NCBI GenBank assembly: GCA_021292165.1 | Contig: CM037880.1 | Span: forward strand, 23,834,051-23,898,050 | DNA from: Shinisaurus crocodilurus | Lineage: Eukaryota; Chordata; Lepidosauria; Squamata; Shinisauridae | Direction of reading: 5' to 3' | Length of the DNA stretch: 64,000 bases | Part shown: piece after piece, positions 1-11,834 of the stretch | Numbering within the stretch: the first letter of the stretch is position 1 | Layout: every line of letters starts with the position of its first letter | Position numbers and translations under genes: made by a program | Notes under the pieces: model-generated | Told to the model about the DNA's origin: nothing | Database searches by the model: none | What the model saw: only the letters and a program-made list of their open reading frames with translations

Positions 1-654
1 TGGAAGCTCATTAATTAGTCTGGGCAAGTTGTAAAAATCCTGTGAAGCAAGGAGTCTCTGTTTTCTCTGGCACAGGATGCTAAGAGGAGTGTTCAAAGCG
101 AGAGGGTCAAAGATCAGCATGGTGTCAACTATTTGAAAGGCAAACAAAAGCACTAACTTAAATCTTTATTTGCTATAAGAAATATTGTTGGATTCAAGTG
201 GAGCCATTACAATTGTTGGAGGAGATGAATTTGGAACAGGAAGACAAGAATATGCATGTCATGGAGGGTGTGTGTGGAGTCCTGTTGGTATGAGATCACT
301 TAAGCAAAGTTGCAAGCTATCATAGAATATATTGAATGGCAGATGAGCATGTGGGATGGTAAGCAGGGCTGCGAAGGGACCAAGCTTCAAGAATCATCCA
401 GCAATTGAAGCAAGTATCAGATACAGATATCAGACTTAGTAGTAAGGCTCAGACCAAACTAGACATGACATGGGGGATCTGTGATCAGGATCTCTTCCTC
501 TCTCTGTCTCTTTTTTTAACTGCATAGCATCTACATGGGGCTGCTAATTTGATCGGTGAAACCAAAGCGACCCAATTCTGCCCTGGCTTCAGGCTTCATC
601 CGAATCCCATGTACACTCCTAGTTTTAACCCTTTTCTCATGCATTGTTTTCATA

Positions 655-703
655 GGTTTCATAGATCATAAGAGTTGGAAGGGGCCTACAAGGCCATTTG
701 CTC
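655..703 (-). repeat. CR1-like SINE/LINE 3' tail fragment
   Basis: On the minus strand it reads tail-ward through ggccttgtaggccccttccaa to the ctatgatctatga tail. This is the same 3' end as the copies at 6768 and 29440. Only about 50 bp survive. Confidence 0.6.
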
Positions 704-929
704 TTAGCCCTATGGCAGGGGGGGGGGATGATGACTATATAGCACCCCTCACATCATGCCTAGTTCTGCAAAAGCTGTAAGAGCTCACACTGAGGCCAAA
801 TGGTGACCTTGTGGGATCTCCTCTGATCTTGGAGAGAACAGGTTTATCTGTGGTTGATGAAGTTTCAATGTCCTCATCAGAAGAAATGCTGCTCCACGTC
901 TGCCAGCAGACATGGGAAGATGTGAACAG

Positions 930-1250
930 ATAGAGCCAACACTGTTTCACCTGCGTTGGGTGCCAGTATGCATCTGGTTGAATTCAAGGTGGTGGTGCTG
1001 CCCTTTAAAGCCCCTCACAGGAGACTGCCTCCCATTGTAGTGTCCCATACATCATCTTCTATCATCTGATCAGACCCTGCTTCATTTGTCAACTCCACAT
1101 AGGGTGAGAACTGTAGAAACTAGAAGCAGGGCCTTTGCACTGGGGGCTCCAAGGCTGTGGAATTATTTCTCCCTAGAGGTTCACAGATCCTTCTCCTTAT
1201 TGACCTTTTGGGAAGATTGTAAAGTGCATATCATCTGAGTGGCTTTTGGC
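930..1250 (+). repeat. Relic of non-LTR retrotransposon ORF2 C-terminus
   Basis: The translated frame near 1085-1220 reads RAFALGAPRLWNYFSLEVHR and then a stretch resembling a FK-hLF ending. This recalls the RAFS-AP-LWN-LP segment at the C-terminus of several LINE polyproteins. Stops and frame shifts are present. Clade not assigned. Confidence 0.4.
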
Positions 1251-1639
1251 CTGGCTGGTTAGTCTGTCTGTGTGTGTGCTTTTCTCCTGCTGTTTTATGT
1301 GTTTTTGTATTGTTTTGGAATGTAAAGGGGTAGTGTTCTGACTGGAACCATGCAGTGCCATTGAATAGCCTTGGACTAAAAATCATTTTACCTTTTCCAA
1401 AGGTAAAATTAATAAGAACAAACATCCTTGGGTGGTGGGTAAATAGATCCAGACTCCCTGCCAAAAAGGTTTGAGCTGCTTCTTCCAGGTTCAGGATCTG
1501 GCAAGGCTCCTCCTTCTCTTCTGCCTCCTCCTCCTCCTCCTCCTCGAAATCTCCAGGGGTTCCCCCTCAGACTCCAGATCCAGTGACCTCAGGGTCTATG
1601 TGCAGATGATCCTGGCTCAGGGTCATCATCAAAGAAGTC

Positions 1640-1975
1640 ACTGTCAAACGCATTTAAAGATTGGGTTACAGTATTGTTACATTCTTGTATGCAAGCTAGA
1701 GGATGATGAACAACAATTTAAAAATTTGTGGCATAGGAAATGGGATGTCTTGACTGCTCTACTGTCATGCCTTAGAAATTTACTAAAGGGCAGGAGAAGC
1801 CCATTTGATGACAGCATCACTCACAGAGGCCTGTTTGTCAGGCACATGAGAAAGGGCTTCCTCCTGTATTGCTCCCAACAGTGGAATGGTCTCCCTTCAG
1901 AGTTAGTATTTCAAACTCTCTCAGCTTTTCAAAAAGGAGTTAAGGCACATCTTTTTAATTTGGCCTTTTAACATG
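1640..1975 (+). repeat. Second relic of LINE ORF2 C-terminus
   Basis: An open frame over 1471-1971 ends in QWNGLPSELVFQTLSAFQKG then VKAHLFNLAF, the same terminal motif as the copy about 700 bp upstream. The first 40 residues, rich in Leu from a CTC run near 1525, look spurious. I read this as a retroposon remnant, not a gene. Confidence 0.42.
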
Positions 1976-2511
1976 GGTTTTTTCTTTTTCTTTTTTTTCC
2001 TCTTTCTTTCTTTCTGCTTTTAATGTTATTTTTAATCTTTTAAAGCGCAATCCTGTGGCCCCTAGACAGTGTCTGAGGGACCATCGGATACTGGGGATTT
2101 CCTCCTCCAAGGATATAGACAGAGCGACAGCCTCAGAGGGTAAAATCTCTGCTTGGATTGCCCCACTCAGAAATTCCCGCTTGGAAATCTCCAGGACAGC
2201 TCCTCTCCTGAGTTTGGTGTCATGACCTCAGAAGAGGATAGGGAGGGAGGAAAGGGAAGCACGCTGGTGGGTGGGGTGGGGAGAGGAGAGGTTCTCAACT
2301 TCTGTCCCCAACCCCAGCCAGGTAGGTGACCTAGATGGGCCCAGAGGCCATCTAGCTGAAAATACAACAAAGGACGACACAGAGGCTATAAAAGCCAGTG
2401 TCACTCATCCCACCCTGTCTGGGTGTTGCTGGCAAGGCTTAGGATACAGAGGGTTCCAAGATCAGAGCCCTCCATCTAACAAGTGTCAGTCTGTAGCATT
2501 GTGCTCTTAAT

Positions 2512-2599
2512 GGGTTGTATCCAATGTTAGACCTACTTAGAATAAACCCATTGAAATTAATGGGACTTCAGTTAGACTAACAGTGGATACAACCCATCG
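2512..2599. repeat. Short palindromic MITE-like element
   Basis: Termini gggttgtatccaatgttag and ctaacagtggatacaaccc are inverted repeats with one mismatch, around a centre containing cccattgaaattaatggg. It belongs to a set of about 90-bp near-palindromes recurring in the window. Confidence 0.6.
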
Positions 2600-4000
2600 G
2601 ATACATCCCAATGCTTCAATAAGGTTTTATTATTATTTTTATGTTATTAATGTTGTTTTTATTTGATTTGTTGAATAGGCAATATAAAAATACTGCAGAT
2701 AAATAATAAACTAACTTTCATAGTTTCCCATGAAATTTTGTCTGTTTATATTGTGAAACCATTTACTCTCTTTCACAAAGTAGAATCACACATTTCCTCC
2801 TCAAACTGAGGTTTATTACAAGTTTAAAAAATTAAAAAGTGCCACCGTTAGTGATGTATGGCAGATAAGTGAACGAATTGTAAGACAAAGGCATACAATA
2901 TAAATGGTTTGTTTTTCATAGGTAGAGTGTGTTCAATATATTTTAATCCAGAGTGCATTATTTAAGTCCTCATTCAGGTCCTCATATGCATTGACTGAAT
3001 TGACAAAGATGTTGAAAAGTTAATGCCTTAATAATCGCTGAAAATTTGAAGTTGGCAGCTTTATGGATTAGTTTGTGCTTGGAAAGCTTTTAGAAGTTCT
3101 AGATAAAGGTTGCTTGCTTCAGACACCTAGGGAGCATACTCTTTGTTAAAGGCACACTTCATTTCCATCCCACTAAAAGTGCTACTGGCAGAATAAGCAT
3201 GGTATTTAATCTATAACCTTCTATGTACTGCACCCTACAGTGACATACAACACAGGGAACCAGAAGAGAGAGTGATCAAAAAGACCGTTAAATGTCAAGC
3301 CATGGGGTTGTGTTTTAAACTATTAGTTGAGATGCTCTCTTGCTTTTAACAATAGCAAGGCACACCTCATGAGCAATCTCACTCTTACGTTCTTTTTATT
3401 ATTGGCTCATGACAATTTATTCAGAAAGTAGATTTCTGCTTTGCACTCCACAGTTCATGCAAGCAACTATTGAAAATGTGGGCATACATTTGTAAATATT
3501 AATGAAATATTCAAAGATATTTGAAGCATGCACTGGCTGCAGGATTTGTGATAGGTTCTTTTAGCCTTGACTAAAATATGAGTAATTTGACAAGAACTGG
3601 AAATGTGCCTTAGGTGGTGGTGATAAGCCCTGATAGAAAAGAACAAAGCTGATCTGTAATTCCTTTAAGCAATCCAATGTTAAGAACCCCATTTTTAAAT
3701 TTCACAAAAAGATGCTAAAGCACAGTATGGATATGAAACAACAGATGTGCTATATAACCTTCTTGTTATGCATGTGTTAGCAATGCAGTCCTAATTGCAT
3801 TCCTAAAAACATTTTGCTAGTAATTATCACTGTGTTTGTCAGTAAGTTACACTCCACAGAGCTTGTATGTAAGAGATTAGTACCGCCAATCCTTGTGGTG
3901 CGCAGGTGTGTTGCTTCATCCCATATTGCTTCTCCACATGTCTGATGGGGACCACTGTAGGACTGGCAAGGCTGGTGGTCTGAAGATAACGTAAACATAA

Positions 4001-4021
4001 GTGTGTGTGTGTGTGTGTGTG
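4001..4021. repeat. (GT)n microsatellite
   Basis: About ten GT units. The HTHTHT-rich minus-strand frame here is an artefact of this run. Confidence 0.95.
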
Positions 4022-4116
4022 TATGGACAGTCTTAGCACAATTGATCTTCACTCAAACAATAAGATGCTCAAATTGAGGAGTCAGGCCAGAGTTTGGAGC
4101 TTTATAGGGCCTAGTG

Positions 4117-4456
4117 CATGGGTGCAGAACTTCAGGGGTCCCAATTTGGCCCTTTGGGGTTCCCCAGATACCACGCCTCCTTCCACTGTCCCCGCCCCTT
4201 TCTCCCAACCACCAATAGTTTGATGGTTTACTGACTGTGAGGCTGATGACACTGACTTTTGTGCAGCTTTTTCTCCATTCTAAAAGGTTGAAATGCCTCT
4301 CCTAAGACTGGCAGTAAGAGCTTTAAGCTAAAATATGCTGGTATTTTTGGCTCCACCTCTTTTGCCTTCAGCCCCGCCCACCCCTGGGATGCACCCCCAG
4401 AAAGTTTCTCTGAAATGCAATTCAGACCTTGGGCTGAAAGAGGTTCTACACCCCTG
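4117..4456. mobile_element. Non-autonomous hAT element (340 bp) with 8-bp target duplication
   Basis: Flanked by a perfect 8-bp direct repeat GCCTAGTG at 4109-4116 and 4457-4464. Terminal inverted repeats are catgggtgcagaac and, from the other end, caggggtgtagaac (12 of 14). The 8-bp duplication and CA-G-G ends are hAT hallmarks. No transposase frame remains, so it would have been mobilised in trans. Confidence 0.82.
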
Positions 4457-5097
4457 GCCTAGTGGAATCCTGTTAGCTTCCTTTTGTCACTTGACACTGC
4501 TGAACTAGAAGCTGCCATGATGGTACAAAAAATAAGGTCCCTGAGTCTAGCTACTTGAGATTCCCAGCACTTTACAAGGCTGAATGTAGGCCGTGCAACT
4601 TATATGGCTGGATCCCTGCGTTCAGCATTGGGATGTTCAAAGGAAGGAGGTAGTGGCTGGCTGGCTTGGCTTTGGGGACAGAAGGCTATCAGGACTCATG
4701 AGTAAGAATGGGTGAGGAGGGCTTGCCAGACCTACCACCACTGTGATCTGCAAGTGTGGGAGGGTCCCATTTTTAAGATTGCACCCAGGCTACCCATTTT
4801 GCATGCACTAAATGACTGCAGTCTTTAGTCCAACACCCCAGTCTAATTGATTACTGTGCATAACGGTTTCATGGGACAGCTGCTGACAAAGATCATCATT
4901 CACCTTCTAATACACGATATAATGGTTAAATATATTCTTTTCATTTTTTTAAGTGACAAGGGGATTAAGAGATGCACATCAACTTCTATCATCGAAATCG
5001 CACCATTTTTGCCAGTCTGTTCTGAATATGTGGTCTATACAATATGCAAACTTTAGCCGTACTAGAAAGTCCAAGGATTGGATCTGCCTTTTGCAAG

Positions 5098-5318
5098 AAG
5101 GGTTCCACTCACAGAAGGTCCCTCTGCCCAATTTTGAAGGATCCCTACCTCCACGCACGCACACACCGCAGCTCACCCCGTTCAGCAGGGTCTCCTGACG
5201 CTCCTGTCCTGACTCTCTGTGAAGCATTTTCAGGGGGCTGGAGAGGCTATCATGGGAATGAGGGAGTAGGCAAGTCCACTTTGATCAGCGCAGTTGATCC
5301 AGCATAAATCTGGATCCA
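5098..5318. repeat. Unclassified interspersed repeat R1, copy 1
   Basis: Shares ordered blocks with 7187-7357: gcagctcacccc-ttcagcagggtctcctg, the ggggctggag block, and gttgatccagcataaatctg followed by gatcca. Family unknown; the copies are about 2 kb apart. Confidence 0.55.
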
Positions 5319-6548
5319 ACCCCAAGTCTTTAAAATGCTAAGCACTTAAACCTGGTCCAACAATAAGGAATAATGCATGTTCAGTATCTTCAGTACTCAG
5401 TTAGTATTCAGTGCTTTTCCTTTTTTACCTAACATAGATTCCTCCTTTCAGGGAAGGGGCTTGTTTGAATGTATTCACCTTCTTCCACAAGACCAAGATA
5501 ATTAAAGCCACTATCTTTCTTATGTGTCACTCAGATGGAGTTCATAGTTGAAGTAACTGAATTTAATTTGCTTGAGACAATAATGTTTCTTAAGGAACTT
5601 TTCTCAGAAGATTTTAGGGTACAGATAGATTGAAACTGAGGACAGTGGCATAAGACGTACTGACTGTGACATGTGCAATCATGTGATTGCAGCTAAAAAG
5701 TCTCTCTATTCAGAAACAAGTGAAAAGATGCTACAGCAGCCACCCTAACTCATGCATTAACTCATGAATACATCTCATTGAAAAGACATTATATTGAAGT
5801 CAATAGGACTTAAGAGTTTTCAGTATCACAGCCTATATTCTCCAGCCTCATTATAATTAAAACTCCCATCTTTGAGCACTAGCGGATGCACAATAGTCTC
5901 ATTCCAATATCTTGGGAATTACATAGCCAACTCTTATTAACGCTAATGGGAGTTCTGTGCGTAAGTCCCTGTTCATCTAGACAAGTCTATGCCCCCAAGC
6001 ATTTATGTGTTATGAAGAGATGTTATTGTAATGATGCTTATTATAGGGTGGTTTGATGTAATTGGAAGGATAGCACAATACTTTATGTCAGAGACCACAT
6101 TGACAGACTACAAACTGGTGTAGTGTTTAAGATTTCTTTGTTCTCTTTATTAATTTTCGATGTCAATAGTTAGAAAGTTTAAGGGTCAAAACCTCTAAAA
6201 ATTTATTAAAATGAGGGTTCCAGTAGTATAACAGGTATAACTAAATATTTAGTACTATCCAGTTTTCCAATTCAGTAATTACAACAGTTACCTACACTAA
6301 GACACAGAAGCTTCATTGGGGTAGATGCTGTTCAGTTTGTGTCATACAATAAACCCTCTACCAAACCGTAATACTGTGTCAGTACTACTTTAAGTTTTTG
6401 TTTGTGCAAGCCACATTTTAATGACATATGTTTCATGTGGTCTCTACCTTGTTGCCATATTTTCTAGAAATTTTGAGAAAGCACAAAACTATAATCAAGC
6501 TGGGGTCATCTGCTCCTCAATACCTTCTATGCAAAAAGGAGCGTAGGG

Positions 6549-6695
6549 ATGGGTGAGAATTTTGTTCAGTTTTTTTTAATTAGAACTTACCAAAATTCTA
6601 CATAAACTGGACAAAAAGAACTTGAGATTTTTTAAAAAAAAATGAATGTGGGGAAAACAAAACTTACAGATTTATCCATCCAGGCAGAGGACTTT
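6549..6695. repeat. TAGGGATGG-type MITE, partial copy
   Basis: Begins tagggatgggtgagaatttt and resembles 7028-7187 block by block, with both carrying gttcag and aacttaccaaaatt. The end reads ttatccatcca. Confidence 0.5.
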
Positions 6696-6767
6696 GAGTG
6701 CTTAGCTCATAATGGTCTTGCTTTGAATCCCTGTTTATTCAACCATGTTTGTGGTGCTGAATTAGGG

Positions 6768-6926
6768 TTCATAGATTCATAGATCATAGAGTTGGAAGGG
6801 GCCTACAAGGCCATCGAGTCCAACCCCCTGCTCAATGCAGGAAACTAGAGGAGGGGCCTCCCATCCAAGTAATAACCAGGCCTGACCCTGCTTAGCTTTA
6901 CCACACTCAGGCAAGCTGAGCCAGCA
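6768..6926 (-). repeat. 5S rRNA-derived SINE with CR1-like 3' tail
   Basis: On the minus strand a 5S-like segment (aaagctaagcagggtcaggc, ctggttattacttggatggg) corresponds to the box A to box C interior of 5S rRNA. It runs directly into a tail with gagcagggggttggactcga and ends in repeated ctatga units, as in CR1 3' ends. This matches a LINE-mobilised SINE with a 5S-type pol III head. The 5' part of the 5S unit is degenerate. Confidence 0.72.
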
Positions 6927-7027
6927 TGAGCTGTTGTTTCTGTATCTTTAAAAGCTACATGGCAGGCAGGTAGAACATGGTTGTCTCCAGGCTGGGAACA
7001 GCTGTACCCAAAGAATTTGGCTGGTGC

Positions 7028-7187
7028 AGATGGGTGAGAATTTTGTTCAGTTCATTTTTGATAAGAACTTACCAAAATTTGCAAATTTCTTCATATATAG
7101 GATGGAAGAAACTTAAGATTTATTTATATATTTTTTAAAAAAGTAATGTGGGAGAAAGCAAAACTGACAGTTCATCTATCCCTAGAT
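7028..7187. repeat. TAGGGATGG-type MITE
   Basis: Starts with agatgggtgagaattttg and ends tctatcccta, so the ends are weakly inverted. It resembles 6549-6695 and abuts repeat R1 copy 2. Confidence 0.5.
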
Positions 7188-7357
7188 ATATCCTCCATGG
7201 CAGCCACACACACCACACCTCACCCCATTCAGCAGGGTCTCCTGTCTGAAAATGTAACATTTTCTGGGGGCTGGAGTGGCTGCCATGGGAAGGAGGGGGG
7301 TGGGGAAGTCCACTTCCATCAGCTGCAGTTGATCCAGCATAAATCTGGATCCAGTCA
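7187..7357. repeat. Unclassified interspersed repeat R1, copy 2
   Basis: Homologous to 5098-5318: the cacctcaccccattcagcag and gttgatccagcataaatctg blocks are retained. It follows a TAGGGATGG-type MITE without a gap. Confidence 0.55.
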
Positions 7358-7432
7358 CTTGTGAACTGAGAATTAGTTTAAAAAACAAATAAATCAGGAA
7401 GCCAAGAGTAAGAATAAAAGCTCTCAGCATTA

Positions 7433-7552
7433 TCCAACCTGGGTCTTCCCACATGTTTTACTACAGTTCCCGTCATCCCTGACCACTGGCCATGCTGGAT
7501 GGGGCTAATGGGAGTTCTAGTCCAAAATATCTGGAGGGACCCAGGTTGGGGA
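7433..7552. repeat. Palindromic MITE, CAACCTGG family
   Basis: Near-palindrome with caacctgggtc on the left, gacccaggttg on the right, and a centre containing ggccatgctggatggggct. Same family as 11151, 32875, 38393 and 45550. I found no convincing target duplication for this copy. Confidence 0.6.
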
Positions 7553-7574
7553 AGACTGAAATTATATTCTTACT

Positions 7575-8112
7575 CTTAGCTTCCTGGTATGTTTGGTTCA
7601 CAATGGGAGGAACTAAGAAATTGAGTCTCCCCAAGGATCTGTATTGGGTTTGGAACTATTTAACTTGTTTATATAATATTCAGGTAGGCATGAACAATGA
7701 GGTAGCTCTGTTTGACTATGTTTCTGAATTATTCAAGATGGTGAAATCCCAAGTAGACTATTAAGAGCTTCAAAAGTGTCTCTGTAACCTGGGTGAATGG
7801 GTGACAGAATGCTAGATGGCATTTGGCGTAAGTGGAAAGTAATGCACACTTGAAACAAGAATTAAATCATTCCTAATTTCACTTGTATGTTGATGGGGTC
7901 TAGATTGGCTATGACTACCCAGGAAAGAGGGCCTTCTTGGGGTTTCTGTGGAAAGCCCACTCAAGTCAAAACCTCAACTGTGTATGGTAGTGAAAAGGAC
8001 AAAGCAAGAAATGCAAATGCCCTGCTTATCAATTTATCAGAAACATCTTGCTGGACACTGCTGGACACAGAATGCTAGACTGGATAGATCTTGGGGCAGT
8101 TCTTATATTCTC
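7575..8112 (+). mobile_element. L2/CR1-type LINE relic (reverse transcriptase region to 3' end)
   Basis: The ccaaggatctgtattgggtt block corresponds to the PQGSVLGP region of L2/CR1-clade reverse transcriptases. It is followed by a stretch resembling ALF-DDTKLF and a block near 7790 resembling W-KWQM-FN. The 3' end (gctagactggatagatcttg) resembles the usual ctggactagatgga-cttgg ending of squamate L2-like elements. Full of stops; inactive. Confidence 0.62.
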
Positions 8113-9004
8113 ACTGAGTGAAATATTTCAAGACCTCAAAAGTAAAGAAAGTTTATTTCATTTGGCAAAATCTGATATTCATCATGATGACTTTGCGGTT
8201 GCTATAAATCACCCACTCAAGAGTAGTCAGATGGGAGTCAGTGGGAAACTCTGGAATAAGTTGATTTAGAGATTGTAGCTACCACATCTTATATGACTTG
8301 CACAAAATGTTTGCATGTAAGTTTCTTAAATTTTAAATACTGGGAGAGAAAAGAAAAGAGGAAAGAAACACCAGTGCCATCTGGCTTTATATTTCCCAAG
8401 AGACCAAATTACGTTTACAACTAATGATGACTATATACATTTTATTTGTTAAATGGGGATTTCTGCATGTGTCTAGAGAGGAGGTTATTACCATTTCAGA
8501 CATGCAATAAAGAACAGGATACTGTCTCTTAGATATTTTTACAATGGAACAAATGGGGCTATGTTACATTGTAAAATTTCAAAAGGAAATACTTAGCAAC
8601 GCCTATACTGCATGGCATGAAGTAGAAGAACTGTTCACATGGAATGCAATTATTAATGATTTTTTTAAAATGTCAACCACTGCAGTGATGTCTACATTAA
8701 AAGCAACTACTACAACCAATGTTTGTTGTTTCTGAACCCTGTGAAATAACACAAGGGTCATTCTTCAGGTTAAGGTTATCTTGAAGCTGGCTTCTGTAGC
8801 CATCAGTATTCGTCTTTCTAATAAAATTCATCTCCATTCATAAAAGGCCCAATATTAAATTTCTGAGAAAATCCCAGAAGGAAAGGAGCTGACCGATCTT
8901 TAGAATCCATCTTATAAACACCCTGTAAGTTCATTATATCTAATTTTAAACACTAGGCCTCCAAATTCCAGATACATTTGGAGGGGGACACTATGTATAG
9001 CCTT

Positions 9005-9370
9005 TTTTAAGCAAGCATATAAAAAGGATAAGTCTTTCTGAAGAGAATCAACATGGCTTCTGCAAAGGTAAGTCCTGAACCTTTCAAGATCTTTGAGAGC
9101 GTCGACAAGCATGTGGATAGGGTTGATCTGGTAGATAATGTGTACATGGACTTTCAAAAAGCTTTTGACAAAGTCCCTCACCAAAAATTCCAGAGTAAAC
9201 TTAGCAGTCATGGGATAAGAGGAGAGGAGAGGTCCTCTTGTGGATCAGTAGACAAATTCATGGAGGGAGAGGCTATAAATAGCTACTAGTCATGATGGCT
9301 ATAATTACTTCCAGTATCAGAGGCAACATACCTCTGAATAGTTGTTGCTGGGGAACATGACCAGGAGACT
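9005..9370 (+). mobile_element. L2/CR1-type LINE relic with YLDFQKAFDKVPH motif
   Basis: The frame at 9053-9220 includes VYMDFQKAFDKVPHQKF, the reverse-transcriptase motif A region typical of CR1/L2 (normally YLDFQKAFDKVPH), then LSSHGIRG. It passes directly into the 3' untranslated segment also seen inverted at 26857 and 50692 (gatggctata, ccagtatcagaggca, gttgctggggaaca). Most of the RT is missing, so it is internally deleted. Confidence 0.72.
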
Positions 9371-10050
9371 ACTATTGCAGAATTCATGGGTGAGAATTTC
9401 CTACTATATTTTTCTAATTTCTGTTGCAAATCAACATATCATATGCCTCTCTTTTTAAATTGTTTTTAAGAGGATGGTGTATATATATATATTTTAAACC
9501 ATGTCTGAATCCACCCCTGTTGCAGTCATAACAATGAGCTGTCACTATGCTTTGGGTCATGTGGCTGACCCTAGCTAACAAGCTGTTCCTGCATTTAGGC
9601 TACTGGGAAGTTTTATTGGCCTTGGTTTCCCCCCATTCTAAACACATAGTTATTTCTCAAGGCCCATATAAATCACAAGGTCACATAACTCATAAAAGCT
9701 GTGACATTCCAGGGATATATGATACAAAGAAGCTGAACTCAGGCTTAGTGGCTTTAAATTTCTATGGGATATTTTATCATAATATCAATGCAGTTATAAC
9801 TGGAGCTATATTTACATTTCAGTTTAAACAGCACACACAATAAAAATGGCACTAAAAATTACTGAATGGGATCGACTTTTATATACTGAAATTAAGATCT
9901 GGTACTATGTTACAGCAAGCCGTACTTAAAAACCAAGATAATGCAAGTCCACACTAAACAGGGTTCAGGAAAAGTGTTGCTCTGCCTGCAATACTTATTA
10001 GGGCTTTATTTTATTATGCTGACATAGATAATGTTATTACATGATTGACA

Positions 10051-10143
10051 GTGCAATCTTATGCATAGTCTACGCAGAAGAAAGTCCTATTGAGTGCGAT
10101 GGGACTTACTTTCAAGTAAGAAAGTAGAGGATTGCAGCCTAAA
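10051..10143. repeat. Short palindromic MITE-like element
   Basis: gtgcaatcttatgcatagtc on the left, agaggattgcagcct on the right, and a centre with tcctattgagtgcgatggga. It matches the 90-bp palindrome family interrupted by a hAT at 31481-32842. Confidence 0.6.
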
Positions 10144-10917
10144 GTTTCTTTGTATATTTATTTTTTTAATCGACATTTTTATAACAGCAAGTTGGATCAC
10201 ATCAAGATACAAACCCAGAATGGGTCCTGACCTTGTGGAAAGAGTTTGCCTGTGCAAACCCTGGCCAAATTAGGGAATTATACAGAGCTGGAATTACTGA
10301 AGCTGGAAGTAATCTTAAAAGTAATCTTAAGAAAGATGTATGTCTATGGTAGAGTCATCATTTCCTGCAGGATCTTTCTTTTATCCTGCTGTCACCTCTG
10401 ATCAAACAAATTTTGCAGGTTTTTTGAAGCACTACAAATCCCTACCAAACTCACAAACAGAGACCATAGTGAGGTGAGTGTTCATACCATTGCCAAAAAT
10501 GCTTGTAATCACACCATCCTTCAACACTCTGCAAAATTATCATTTTTCTCCTTAAGATCATGCCATCTGCACTAAAGGGATTAGGTGGAGGGGGGGGGAA
10601 CTTGCACCCACCTCTCAGAGGTATACGAAACAGTTAGTCAGCACACTGTTTACTTTGGTAGCACCAACCACCTGAGTAAGTGGTGGGGGCAGCCATTCTA
10701 GGCACCCCCTTGTTGCAGTCAAGCTTATGTCTGTTAGGGAGAAACCCTTGCATGCAGCACTGCGTGGGCCGCCCACTGCTGCCTGCACACAAGCATATTA
10801 TCTAGATCAAGGTTTCTTTACCTGCTGTTGTTATTGCAGGGGCCTAGGTCTGAAATTTTTAAAAAGCCTTAATGTCTTCAAGAGTGAAGACTATTTGTGT
10901 GACAATATATTACATTT

Positions 10918-10955
10918 CAAACAATACAATACAATACAATACAATAATACAATAT
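10918..10955. repeat. (AATAC)n microsatellite
   Basis: Five or six imperfect pentanucleotide units. Confidence 0.9.
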
Positions 10956-11150
10956 CATCAAAACTCAAAAGTTGCAGTCTGCAGTAATTGGCTGGTGTGT
11001 GTGTGCATGCCAGACAAGCTGGCTATACAGACATATGGGGGAAGTTGTTAATCCGTACTAACGATGTATTCCAGTGAACAAGTCTATGTATACTCCAGAG
11101 TCAACTCACATAGTGTCCATTACATAATTTGAGCCCTAATAAAGGGTGTA

Positions 11151-11283
11151 CAGCAGGACTAGGCACCCCAATGCCCTCCAGATGTTTTGGAGTACAACTC
11201 GTATAATCCTTGAGCATTGGCCATGCTGGCTGGGGAGGGTTGGAATCCAAAACATCTGGAGGGCACCAGGCTGTCAACTCCTG
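11151..11283. repeat. Palindromic MITE, CAACCTGG family
   Basis: Inverted blocks ccctccagatgttttgga and tccaaaacatctggaggg (perfect 18 bp) flank a centre with ggccatgctggctgggg. No clear target duplication. Confidence 0.65.
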
Positions 11284-11607
11284 TTGTAGAAAGTGCTTAG
11301 CTATTGGCCTTAATGGTCTTTAGTGTTCCTTGATGGAATTCTTTATATACTTATCAAACATATTGCTGCACTTTTAGATTATCACTACCTCATTACTCTG
11401 AAGGGCAATTTCCATAAACTACATGACCTAGCTGTAATGTGTACTGACAGGTTGGCTCCTCCTTTATCGTCTTGTTTTTCTGAACTGGCCAAAGAAGCCA
11501 CCGATTAACCTCAATAAATAAAGAATTTCAAAAGCTTGACATGTTTTTTTTTTTACATTAATCTTTTAATTTCAGTATAATCTTTTTCCTTAGATGATTA
11601 TGATGAT

Positions 11608-11834
11608 TACAGTTATATCCTGCCTTTTTTCCTATTGCAAGGAACCCAGGGCAGTTTACATAATCCTCATCCTCTTCTCCATTTTATCCTCAAAACAACC
11701 CTGTGAGGTAGGTTAGGTTGAGAGTCAGTGGTTGGCCCAAAGTCACCCAGTGAGCCTCATGGCCAAGTGGGACTAGAACCTGGATCTCCCGAGTCCCAGT
11801 CCAACACTCTAACCACTAGGCCACACTGGCTCTT
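11608..11834 (-). repeat. MIR/CORE-type tRNA SINE
   Basis: On the minus strand it has a tRNA-like head (gccagtgtggcctagtggtt), the ggttctagtccc-like B box, a core with gggtgactttgggcca and cctacctcacagggttgt, and a tail ending ggatataac. Old and truncated at the 3' A-rich end. Confidence 0.8.

Noticed and set aside
3777..4052. Frame with HTHTHTHT run
   Set aside because: Translation of a (GT)n microsatellite.
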